In this document: positions 1 to 6,688 of the stretch, one piece after another
Layout of the letters: each line of letters begins with the position of its first letter
Position numbering within the stretch: the stretch's first letter is position 1
The notes under the pieces: generated by a model
The model's input: only the letters and a program-made list of their open reading frames with translations
Databases searched by the model: none
What the model was told of the DNA's origin: nothing
DNA from: an uncultured Bacillota bacterium
GTDB taxonomy: Bacteria; Bacillota_I; Bacilli_A; RF39; UBA660
Length of the DNA: 29,109 bases
Direction of reading: 5' to 3'
Assembly: GCA_905205665.1 (NCBI GenBank)
Contig: CAJLEF010000013.1
Coordinates: 1-29,109 of the forward strand
Made by a program: the position numbers and the translations under genes

Positions 1-90
1 CCTAGTGGATACACCTCTTCCCATCCCGAACAGAGAAGTTAAGCACTAGAACGCCGACGATAGTGTAAGCGAAAATAGGAAGTTGCCTGT
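1..90 (+). rRNA. rrf: 5S ribosomal RNA, 3' part (5' end cut by window edge)
   Basis: The stretch contains the highly conserved 5S core CCCATCCCGAACAGAGAAGT, followed by TTAAGCACTAGAACGCCGA and the closing GGAAGTTGCCTGT. A full bacterial 5S is about 115 nt, so roughly 20-25 nt at the 5' end lie outside the window. The 3' end near base 90 is estimated from the closing stem and runs into a T-rich tract. This implies that an rRNA operon reads into the window from the left. No tRNA gene was recognised after it. Confidence 0.93.
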
Positions 91-111
91 TTTTTTTTGC
101 TTTTTTTTTGG
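88..111 (+). terminator. T-rich run after 5S rRNA, probable rRNA operon end
   Basis: Two T tracts separated by GC follow directly on the 5S closing stem. The helix formed by the ends of the 5S RNA followed by U runs is a usual way for rRNA operons to end. No separate hairpin is visible, so this is a modest call. Confidence 0.45.
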
Positions 112-147
112 TTCTTTCTATGGTAAACTGTATTTAGGTGATAATAT

Positions 148-600
148 ATGGAATATAAAATAACGTCTCATGATATGAACGACACATTGTTACTTGCTCA
201 AAATATAGAATCAGAAAAGTTTCCAAATATGGTTATCTGTTTAAATGGAGAGCTTGGAACAGGCAAAACTGTTTTTGTAAAAGGCTTTGCGGGGGCACTA
301 GGAATTAAAGATCCTATTACCTCACCTACATTTAATATTGTAAAAGAATATTTAAACGGTGAACTTCCTTTATATCATATGGATGTTTATCGTTTAGAAG
401 ATAATAAAGACAATATTGGTCTTACCGATTACTTCAACAAAGGAGGAGTTACCATTATTGAATGGGCAGATATGATAGAAGACGAACTTCCAAGTGAAAG
501 ACTTGATATTGAATTTAAATTTATTGATGAAAATACCCGTGTTTTAGTTTTAAAACCATATGGTAAAGATTATGAAGATATCTGTGACGCCGTCCTTTAA
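148..600 (+). CDS. tsaE: tRNA t6A biosynthesis ATPase TsaE
   Basis: TsaE is the small P-loop ATPase that works with TsaB and TsaD to put threonylcarbamoyl on A37 of ANN-decoding tRNAs in the cytosol. Visible motifs are the Walker A GELGTGKT (residues 34-41), the switch-like SPTF (59-62), HMDVYRL (77-83) and the family strand GVTIIEWAD (100-108). The length of 150 aa is normal. The ATG follows an AGGTGA ribosome site. Its stop codon lies inside a hairpin plus T run, and tsaB has its own promoter, so tsaE may be only partly co-transcribed with the next genes. The t6A partners directly downstream support the call. Confidence 0.95.
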   Translation: MEYKITSHDMNDTLLLAQNIESEKFPNMVICLNGELGTGKTVFVKGFAGALGIKDPITSPTFNIVKEYLNGELPLYHMDVYRLEDNKDNIGLTDYFNKGGVTIIEWADMIEDELPSERLDIEFKFIDENTRVLVLKPYGKDYEDICDAVL

Positions 601-613
601 GGAGGCTTTTTTT
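589..613 (+). terminator. Hairpin plus T run overlapping the tsaE stop codon
   Basis: A 6-bp stem, GCC/GGC plus TCC/GGA with one bulged G, encloses the TAA stop of tsaE and is followed by seven T. It is a compact Rho-independent terminator or attenuator that would separate tsaE from tsaB. Confidence 0.6.
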
Positions 614-614
614 A

Positions 615-643
615 TTGACTTTAAGGTCTTTTTTTTCTATACT
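615..643 (+). promoter_or_regulatory. Sigma-A promoter of tsaB-rimI-tsaD
   Basis: TTGACT, a 17-bp spacer and TATACT, with the predicted start near 650 just ahead of the tsaB ribosome site GGAGAGGAAG. It sits directly after the tsaE terminator. Confidence 0.75.
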
Positions 644-666
644 ACATAAGGAGAGGAAGTGTTAAA

Positions 667-1218
667 ATGTATACTTTATTTATTGATACACATGCCGCGA
701 ATACTCTTTTAATTCTATATAAAGATAATAATTTATACAAAATAAAAAATAAGGAAAGTAATTCTCAAAGTGAGGTCATTATGCCTACTTTAATTGAACT
801 GCTAGAAGAAGAAAACCTAACGGTAGATAACTTATCTAAAATAGCTGTTGTGATTGGTCCGGGCTCTTTTACAGGCGTAAGACTTGGGGTTACCATTGCC
901 AAAACGATTGGTTATTGTAAAAATATTCCTATTGTAACCGTAACCAGTTTAGAACTAGGTTTACCAACGAAAGCTCCTTTTATTAGTGAACCTGAAAAGA
1001 ATGGTTATTATATAGGAAGTGTCACAAATGATTCCATTCAAAATTATCAATATTTAAAAAAGGACGAATATTTAGAATTTATAAAAACACATGAGGTTGA
1101 TACAGTGAAAGAAATAAACTATGATTACCTTATAAAAGTTATTCATCAAAAAGAAAGTGTTAACCCTCATAAAGTCAATCCTTTTTATGTGAAGTTAATC
1201 GAGGTAGAACAAAAATGA
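667..1218 (+). CDS. tsaB: tRNA t6A biosynthesis scaffold protein TsaB (YeaZ)
   Basis: TsaB is an ASKHA-fold paralogue of TsaD that forms the platform of the bacterial TsaB-TsaD-TsaE complex. It has the family signature GPGSFTGVR (residues 64-72) followed by LGVTIAKT, and the N-terminal strand TLFIDTHAANTLL. At 183 aa it is shorter than the common length of about 220-230 aa, mostly in the C-terminal half, as often seen in reduced low-GC lineages. The ATG follows a GGAGAGGAAG site. Its end overlaps rimI by 4 bp (ATGA), so the two are translationally coupled. Confidence 0.92.
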   Translation: MYTLFIDTHAANTLLILYKDNNLYKIKNKESNSQSEVIMPTLIELLEEENLTVDNLSKIAVVIGPGSFTGVRLGVTIAKTIGYCKNIPIVTVTSLELGLPTKAPFISEPEKNGYYIGSVTNDSIQNYQYLKKDEYLEFIKTHEVDTVKEINYDYLIKVIHQKESVNPHKVNPFYVKLIEVEQK

Positions 1219-1643
1219 TTAGAAAAGTAACAGAAAAAGATTTTCCAAGAATTTATGAACTAGGAAAATTATTACATGAAAATTATGAAAATTTATATAA
1301 TTTAGAAGAATTAACTAAAAAAGAATATTTTAAAATTTTAGTAGCAGAAGAGTCAAAAAATATTGTTGGATTTTTAATGTATACCGACTTAGACGGCATG
1401 ATTGATATTATGGATATAGTTGTTGATAACTCTTATCGAAGACAAAAAATAGGAAGTCTATTAATGGATGAAATGATCACGAACTCTAAAGAAGATAGCA
1501 AATTTTATTTAGAAGTAAATGTAAAAAATCAACCCGCTATTCAAATGTATGAGAAGTTTGGTTTTAAAAAGATCCATACTCGTAAAAAATACTATGGGGA
1601 AGAAGACGCCTTAATTATGGAAAGGACAAACGAGAATGAATGA
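1215..1643 (+). CDS. rimI: GNAT N-acetyltransferase, RimI-like (ribosomal protein S18 / N-terminal alanine)
   Basis: This is a GNAT-fold acetyltransferase of 142 aa. The acetyl-CoA pyrophosphate loop is RRQKIGS (75-81). The C-terminal signature NQPAIQMYEKFGFKK and the RKKYYGEEDALIM stretch match RimI, which acetylates the N-terminal alanine of protein S18. Position between tsaB and tsaD is the classic arrangement in Firmicutes, with overlaps of 4 bp upstream and 8 bp downstream. The substrate is inferred from family and context; some RimI proteins acetylate other N-termini. Confidence 0.9.
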   Translation: MIRKVTEKDFPRIYELGKLLHENYENLYNLEELTKKEYFKILVAEESKNIVGFLMYTDLDGMIDIMDIVVDNSYRRQKIGSLLMDEMITNSKEDSKFYLEVNVKNQPAIQMYEKFGFKKIHTRKKYYGEEDALIMERTNENE

Positions 1644-2646
1644 TGTATTTATTTTAGCTATTGAATCATCTTGTGATGAAACTTCGATGGCCATCGTTAA
1701 AAATGGTAAAGATATCGTGTCTTTGACAATTTTAACTCAGATGGATACTCATGCTAATTTTGGAGGAGTAGTACCCGAGATTGCATCTCGTATGCATACC
1801 GAAAATATCACGATGGTTCTAGATGAAACATTGAGAAAAGCCAATATGAAAATGGAAGATATGAGTGCCATCGCCGTTACTTATGCTCCAGGTTTACTGG
1901 GTAGTTTACTTGTCGGAGTAGAATGTGCCAAAACACTTGCTTATTTATATCATAAACCTTTAATTGCGGTAAATCATACAATGGGACATATTTATGCCAA
2001 TAATATCGAGCATGAAATTGTTTATCCAACACTTGCTTTAATTGTCAGTGGGGGACATACGAATTTACTTGTTTTAAAAAGTGAAACAGAACTTCAAAGT
2101 TTAGGTAGTACCATTGATGACTCGATTGGCGAAGTTTTTGACAAAGTAGCCCGTGTTCTAGGAATGAAATATCCTGGGGGACCTAATATTGAAAAAGCAG
2201 CTTTGATGGGCGAAAATACCTATGAACTTCCTGCACCCATGAAAGAAGAAGGTTATAATTTTAGTTACAGTGGTCTAAAAAGTTATGTGATTAACTTAGT
2301 CCATAATGAACGTCAAAGAAATCATGACATTCGCATCAATGATTTAGCTTGCTCTTTTCAAACGGCGGCCGTAGAAGAGTTAACGAGAAAAGTAGGGTAT
2401 GCTTTAGAAACAACAGGCATTAAAAACTTTATTTTAGCTGGTGGTGTTTCAGCCAATAAATATTTAAGAAGTGAAATGGCGAAAGTTTGTCAAAAATATG
2501 GAGTTAACTTTCATGTTCCTAACATTTTATATTGTACGGATAATGCTGCGATGATTGGCTGTGCTGCTTATCCTTTATATAAAGCTAAAAAATTTGCTTC
2601 TTTTGACTTAAATGCAAAAAGTAATGAAAGTATTGAATCTTATTAA
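1636..2646 (+). CDS. tsaD: tRNA N6-adenosine threonylcarbamoyltransferase TsaD
   Basis: TsaD (Kae1/Gcp family) transfers the threonylcarbamoyl group from TC-AMP to tRNA A37. The metal-binding His pair is in HTMGH (114-118). Other family motifs are AIESSCDET near the N-terminus, SGGHTNLL, DSIGEVFDKVAR and FSYSGLKS. The length of 336 aa is typical. The start ATG lies inside the end of rimI. It is the last gene of the tsaB-rimI-tsaD unit and is followed by a strong terminator. Confidence 0.97.
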   Translation: MNDVFILAIESSCDETSMAIVKNGKDIVSLTILTQMDTHANFGGVVPEIASRMHTENITMVLDETLRKANMKMEDMSAIAVTYAPGLLGSLLVGVECAKTLAYLYHKPLIAVNHTMGHIYANNIEHEIVYPTLALIVSGGHTNLLVLKSETELQSLGSTIDDSIGEVFDKVARVLGMKYPGGPNIEKAALMGENTYELPAPMKEEGYNFSYSGLKSYVINLVHNERQRNHDIRINDLACSFQTAAVEELTRKVGYALETTGIKNFILAGGVSANKYLRSEMAKVCQKYGVNFHVPNILYCTDNAAMIGCAAYPLYKAKKFASFDLNAKSNESIESY

Positions 2647-2672
2647 GAAGGTAATTGTTATCTTCTTTTTTT
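2647..2672 (+). terminator. Rho-independent terminator after tsaD
   Basis: An 8-bp stem, GAAGGTAA with TTATCTTC and loop TTG, begins directly after the tsaD stop and is followed by seven T. Confidence 0.85.
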
Positions 2673-2708
2673 GATAAAAAAAATAAGAAAATTTTAAATA
2701 ATCTTATT
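2672..2708 (-). terminator. Terminator of uvrB (minus strand)
   Basis: Read on the minus strand, AATAAGA pairs with TCTTATT across an AT-rich loop and is followed by a run of eight T. It lies just past the uvrB stop and faces the tsaD terminator, so the two convergent units are insulated. Confidence 0.75.
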
Positions 2709-2711
2709 CTT

Positions 2712-4658
2712 TTATTCACTTTTCATTTCAAATAAAATATCTCTAAGTTCCATAGCGCGTTCAAAATCAAGATTTTTGGCAGCTTGTTTCATTTCTGATT
2801 CAATATCATTAAGCATTTTTTCTTTTTCTTTCTTTGTGATTTTTTTCTTTGCTGTTTTTTCTTTAATTTCATTTGTAATCACGTCTTTAATTTCTTTTTG
2901 GATTGTTGTAGGGGTGATATGATGTTCTTCATTATATTTCATTTGAATTTCTCGACGACGATTTGTTTCTTTAATCGCATATTCCATAGCATCTGATATT
3001 GTATCAGCATACATAATCACGTGGCCTTTGGCATTTCTCGCGGCCCGTCCTATTGTTTGAATAAGACTTCTAGAACTTCTTAAAAAACCTTGTTTATCAG
3101 CATCTAAAATACATATTAAACTAACTTCAGGAATATCTATACCTTCTCTTAAAAGGTTAATGCCCACCACGACATCATAAATACCAGCCCGTAAGTCATG
3201 AATAATTTTGAGTCTTTCGAGTGTCTTAATTTCATTATGAAGATAAGCTACTTTAATATTCATTTCTTTTAAGTAATTAGATAACTCTTCACTCATACGA
3301 ATAGTCAAAGTAGTTATCAACACTCGTTCATTCGCGGCCATTCTTTTTCTAATTTCGTTTATAATATCATCGATTTGTCCTTCGGTTGGTTTTACTTCAA
3401 TTTCAGGATCTAATAAGCCGGTTGGTCTTATAATTTGTTCTACAAACTCTCCGTGTGTTTTTTCAAGTTCATAATCTCCGGGAGTAGCAGATACATATAT
3501 TGCTTGATGAATTTTACTTTCAAATTCTTCAAATTTTAAAGGTCTATTATCAAGAGCACTAGGAAGACGAAAACCATAGTCAACAAGAGTTTGCTTTCGC
3601 ATCCTGTCTCCGTTATACATACCTCTTACTTGAGGAAGAGTCACGTGAGATTCATCGACAAATAAAAGAAAATCTTCTGGGAAAAAATCAATTAAACAAG
3701 TAGGTGTTTCCCCAGGTCCACGAAGAGCAAGATGTCTGGAATAATTTTCTACGCCACTGCAAAAACCAGTTTCTTTCATCATTTCAATATCATAATTGGT
3801 TCTTTCTCTTAATCGCTGTTCTTCTAGTAGTTTTCCTTGATCTTTTAATTCTTTTAATCGTTCTTCTAATTCGTTTTCAATACGTTTAATGGCTTCTTTC
3901 ATTTTTTCATCACTTGTTACAAAGTGACTAGCTGGAGATAAAGTAGTACTTCTTATGTTTTTAATAATAGCCCCTGTTACGGGATCAAAAATACGAATGG
4001 CTTCAATTTCTGTATCAAAAAGCTCAATTCTAACTCCACTAGAATGTTCATTGACAGGAATAATATCAATAATATCTCCCCGAACCCGGAAAGTACCACG
4101 GTGGAAATCTATGTCATTTCTTTCATATTGCATATCAATTAAACGATTCACAATGTCATTACGGCGCATATTATCCCCAACAGTGACAATTAATCTATTT
4201 TTTTCATATTCTTCTTTCTCACCAATACCATAGATACAAGAAACAGAGGCGACCACGATTGTATCTTTATAGTTAATTAAAGCACTTGTCGCGGCATGTC
4301 TTAACTCATCAATTTCATCATTAATAGAAGAATCTTTTTCAATATAAGTATCACTAGATGGTACATAGGCTTCCGGTTGATAGTAATCATAATAAGATAC
4401 AAAGTATTCAACATGGTTATTAGGGAATAACTCTTTAAACTCACTATAAAGTTGTCCTGCCAAAGTCTTATTATGTGCAAGAATTAAGGTTGGTTTATTT
4501 ACTTTTGCAATAACATTGGCCATCGTAAAAGTTTTTCCTGTTCCTGTAGCACCTAATAAAACTTGTTCTTTTTTACCTTCATTAATTCCTTCAACAAGTT
4601 TTTCTATGGCTTGTGGTTGATCTCCACTTGGTTTATATTTTGAGACTAACTGAAACAT
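2712..4658 (-). CDS. uvrB: Excinuclease ABC subunit B (UvrB)
   Basis: UvrB is the damage-verifying helicase of nucleotide excision repair, loaded by UvrA and recruiting UvrC. In order it shows Walker A GATGTGKT (36-43), the beta-hairpin YYDYYQPEAY (89-98) that inserts between DNA strands, Walker B-type DESH (335-338), the helicase motif QTIGRAARN, and a C-terminal UVR motif (about 617-645, with DFERAMELRDIL) that binds UvrC. The length of 648 aa is full. The ATG follows AAAGGAGGAAC. It is a single-gene unit with its own promoter and terminator; uvrA is not in the window. Confidence 0.98.
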   Translation of the reverse strand: MFQLVSKYKPSGDQPQAIEKLVEGINEGKKEQVLLGATGTGKTFTMANVIAKVNKPTLILAHNKTLAGQLYSEFKELFPNNHVEYFVSYYDYYQPEAYVPSSDTYIEKDSSINDEIDELRHAATSALINYKDTIVVASVSCIYGIGEKEEYEKNRLIVTVGDNMRRNDIVNRLIDMQYERNDIDFHRGTFRVRGDIIDIIPVNEHSSGVRIELFDTEIEAIRIFDPVTGAIIKNIRSTTLSPASHFVTSDEKMKEAIKRIENELEERLKELKDQGKLLEEQRLRERTNYDIEMMKETGFCSGVENYSRHLALRGPGETPTCLIDFFPEDFLLFVDESHVTLPQVRGMYNGDRMRKQTLVDYGFRLPSALDNRPLKFEEFESKIHQAIYVSATPGDYELEKTHGEFVEQIIRPTGLLDPEIEVKPTEGQIDDIINEIRKRMAANERVLITTLTIRMSEELSNYLKEMNIKVAYLHNEIKTLERLKIIHDLRAGIYDVVVGINLLREGIDIPEVSLICILDADKQGFLRSSRSLIQTIGRAARNAKGHVIMYADTISDAMEYAIKETNRRREIQMKYNEEHHITPTTIQKEIKDVITNEIKEKTAKKKITKKEKEKMLNDIESEMKQAAKNLDFERAMELRDILFEMKSE

Positions 4659-4711
4659 AGTTCCTCCTTTTATATTTATTAAATTAAAATAAAAATGTCT
4701 TCTAGAAATTT

Positions 4712-4740
4712 ATTCTAACACTTATTTTATGATAAAACAA
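4712..4740 (-). promoter_or_regulatory. Promoter of uvrB
   Basis: On the minus strand: TTGTTT, 17 bp, TAGAAT, with an extended TG element just before the -10. No LexA/DinR-type box (CGAAC-N4-GTTCG) is seen near it. Confidence 0.65.
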
Positions 4741-4748
4741 GAAAGCTA

Positions 4749-4772
4749 TTTTATACCTTTTAAAGTATAAAA
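4749..4772. promoter_or_regulatory. 8-bp inverted repeat between divergent promoters
   Basis: TTTTATAC and GTATAAAA flank an 8-nt centre, between the uvrB and lipoprotein promoters and ending a few bases before the lipoprotein -35. It could be an operator. In AT-rich DNA a repeat of this sort also occurs by chance. Confidence 0.3.
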
Positions 4773-4775
4773 AAA

Positions 4776-4804
4776 TTGAAAGACTATTGTTTTTGTGATA
4801 GAAT
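4776..4804 (+). promoter_or_regulatory. Promoter of the lipoprotein gene
   Basis: TTGAAA, a 17-bp spacer and TAGAAT. The predicted start is about 20 nt ahead of the coding region and its GAGGAT ribosome site. Confidence 0.75.
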
Positions 4805-4831
4805 AAAAGCCAATTGAATTGAGGATGAATA

Positions 4832-5671
4832 ATGAAAAATAAGAAAGATTTGTTAAGAATAAAATTATGTGCTTTAGCTTTATCAAGTGCTTTAGGAACA
4901 AGTTTAGTAGGTTGTTCAGAAAATAGAGAAAGTGCAACCAATGAAAATGTCGATCATCTTACTTTAGATCAAACAAATACGGATGATATAGAAAATGGAG
5001 TAACACAAGTATTACAAGTGCCTAATAATGATTTTAGTTTAGTTGTTAATTATAAATTTGATTTATTAGACAATGAAAAATGGACACTTTGTGATGATAA
5101 AAATATTATTATGGAAATTTGTACTAAAAATTTGAAAAAAGGTATGAAAGTATACATTGATAATGTTCATACTGATACAAGTGTAATGGCTTATGAGAAT
5201 TATTTTAATGGTATTTTACAAGATACAATGGATGATCGTATCCATAATTCTTTAATGCAAGGTTTTCCAATTTCTAATAGTGTTAGTTATGTAGGAACTA
5301 ATCATATTGAAGGACAAAATGATTCATTTATAGCAGGTTTTACCTATGGTCTTGGAGGTTATCTGTCAAGTGGCAGTGTTTATGAAAGAAGAAGATTAGA
5401 ATCAGATTATTTATCTCATGGAGTTTATGCGAATAAAATTAGTAGTGTTATTGATTTGATTATCGTGAATGAAGATGAGGTAACATCCTGTGTAAGTGTC
5501 AGTTCCTCTCTTGTTGTTCCAATATGGCCTTTTGTTAAATTCATAAAAAAAGATGAAGAATACTATAACTATTATTATGAAGAAAATGGAAAAGTACAAA
5601 CTAAAAAAATTTCATTAGAGGAATATTATTTTCTTACAAATAATTCCACTCAAAAAAGAATTTTGAAATAA
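4832..5671 (+). CDS. Putative lipoprotein of unknown function
   Basis: The protein (279 aa) starts with a charged n-region (KNKKDLLRIK), a hydrophobic stretch and a lipobox LVGC with the lipidated cysteine at residue 28, so it should be cleaved by signal peptidase II and anchored outside the cytoplasmic membrane. A short acidic, Asn-rich linker follows (to about residue 60), then a globular region with no motif I recognise, a hydrophobic LVVPIWPF stretch near residue 230, and a Tyr-rich tail. The ATG is 6 nt after GAGGAT. It is a single gene with its own promoter. It may have a structural or substrate-binding role, but no function can be assigned. Confidence 0.8.
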   Translation: MKNKKDLLRIKLCALALSSALGTSLVGCSENRESATNENVDHLTLDQTNTDDIENGVTQVLQVPNNDFSLVVNYKFDLLDNEKWTLCDDKNIIMEICTKNLKKGMKVYIDNVHTDTSVMAYENYFNGILQDTMDDRIHNSLMQGFPISNSVSYVGTNHIEGQNDSFIAGFTYGLGGYLSSGSVYERRRLESDYLSHGVYANKISSVIDLIIVNEDEVTSCVSVSSSLVVPIWPFVKFIKKDEEYYNYYYEENGKVQTKKISLEEYYFLTNNSTQKRILK

Positions 5672-5690
5672 TATTTGCGTTTAGAAACAA

Positions 5691-5731
5691 TAAAAAAATC
5701 AGGAAACTAGTTATTTTGTAGTTTCTTGATT
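5691..5731 (-). terminator. Terminator overlapping the stop of the Rpn-like gene
   Basis: A 13-bp stem with one mismatch (AATCAAGAAACTA with TAGTTTCCTGATT), followed on the minus strand by seven T. The stem takes in the last codons and the TAG stop. The same hairpin lies just after the convergent lipoprotein gene and may also slow polymerase from that side, although no T run follows it on the plus strand. Confidence 0.8.
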
Positions 5732-6552
5732 TCATCTTTAGATAGCTCTGAAATCATAGCAATATAGTCTAGATTATCAGTTGTTTTTAATAACCGTTGA
5801 GCAACTGATCTTTTTTCAGCATTAATTCCTTCAGTTTTACCAATATCAATTCCTTCTTCACGACCATAATCACGAGCTTTTTTAAACATACTTCTTTCTT
5901 CGTTCATAACTTCATCACTTAAAAGGGCATTCATATACTCATCCATTGTCATAATTGTTCTCCATTTCTCTTTTAGTTTTTGTCTTTCTTCTTCACCTTT
6001 TGCTTTTAAATATCTTAAAATATCTAAAAACTCTTCATCACTTATGCCTTCATTATAATTAAGTTTATCTAGTAAATCAAGTCGTATGTAGTAGATTTGA
6101 ATGTCATCGGTTAAAGGATATCCTTGTTCTTCTAAGAAATATCTTTGAACCAATTTATCTTGTAAAACACCTCTTTTAACATGATCTACTAAATTAATTT
6201 GGATGAATTTCTTCATCTTACGATACGGCATGCTCTTTTTTAGTTGACTACTGTAACCACGGCATAGATAAACATTTGACTTTCTTAAGTTTTCTTCATT
6301 AAATGTTTTATAAGCTTCTAAGTTTAAAATGACATCTTTTCCTAGAAAAGCAAACACATCAGCTCTGATATTTTTTTCTTTATAAGTTGCATTTTTAATA
6401 GGATATTCGTGACTTTTAATCTCGATTTGCTTTTCTAAAATTCCTTTAGGTAATCTCAAAACATTTTCGGTAATAATTTCGAGTGGTCTTGTATACTCTC
6501 CATTTCCCAGAATATTTTTTATCCAGTAGTCTTCCATTAAATCAATATACAT
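5707..6552 (-). CDS. Rpn family PD-(D/E)XK nuclease / transposase-like protein (PDDEXK_2)
   Basis: Rpn proteins (recombination-promoting nucleases, PDDEXK_2) are DNases common in multiple copies in gut bacteria and often annotated as transposases. The core reads IRADVFAFL (D65), then VILNLEAYK (E79), followed by NLRKSNVYLCRGYSSQLKK, typical of the family. The C-terminal tail with REEGIDIGKTEG repeats is also typical. The usual Gln or Lys two residues after the Glu is Tyr81 here (Lys82 follows), so activity is uncertain. The length of 281 aa appears full. The ATG follows AAAGGAGAACAAC. The upstream DNA shares a 50-bp element with the second Rpn gene of the window. Confidence 0.85.
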   Translation of the reverse strand: MYIDLMEDYWIKNILGNGEYTRPLEIITENVLRLPKGILEKQIEIKSHEYPIKNATYKEKNIRADVFAFLGKDVILNLEAYKTFNEENLRKSNVYLCRGYSSQLKKSMPYRKMKKFIQINLVDHVKRGVLQDKLVQRYFLEEQGYPLTDDIQIYYIRLDLLDKLNYNEGISDEEFLDILRYLKAKGEEERQKLKEKWRTIMTMDEYMNALLSDEVMNEERSMFKKARDYGREEGIDIGKTEGINAEKRSVAQRLLKTTDNLDYIAMISELSKDEIKKLQNN

Positions 6553-6580
6553 GTTGTTCTCCTTTCTAAGTAGGTAGAAA

Positions 6581-6630
6581 AATTACCTTCTACTTATATA
6601 TTCAAGAAAAATCTTCAATTTCCTTTTTTT
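6581..6630 (-). repeat. Conserved element upstream of Rpn gene, copy 1
   Basis: A 50-bp AT-rich block matches bases 26911-26961 at 47 of 51 aligned columns (three mismatches, one gap). In both places it lies upstream of an Rpn gene and in the same orientation relative to that gene. Its core contains CTTCTACTTATATATTCAA. I see no clean sigma-A -35/-10 pair in it; TATATAAG on the minus strand could serve as a -10. Confidence 0.8.
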
Positions 6631-6638
6631 CTTTGATC

Positions 6639-6674
6639 AAAAATCGAAAAAGATTGCAATTTCGTGCAATCTTT
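6639..6674 (-). terminator. Terminator of the interrupted surface-protein gene
   Basis: A perfect 10-bp stem, AAAGATTGCA with TGCAATCTTT and a 6-nt loop, is followed on the minus strand by TTTTTCGATTTTT. It ends the 6689-8050 unit before the Rpn gene, so the two minus-strand genes are probably separate transcripts. Confidence 0.8.
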
Positions 6675-6688
6675 ACATATAATTGACA

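Noticed and set aside
4702..4941. Minus-strand ORFs of 63-79 codons over the start of the lipoprotein gene
   Set aside because: They run antisense through the promoter and signal peptide of a well-supported gene and have no ribosome site; their Phe/Leu-rich translation is what AT-rich DNA gives on the opposite strand.
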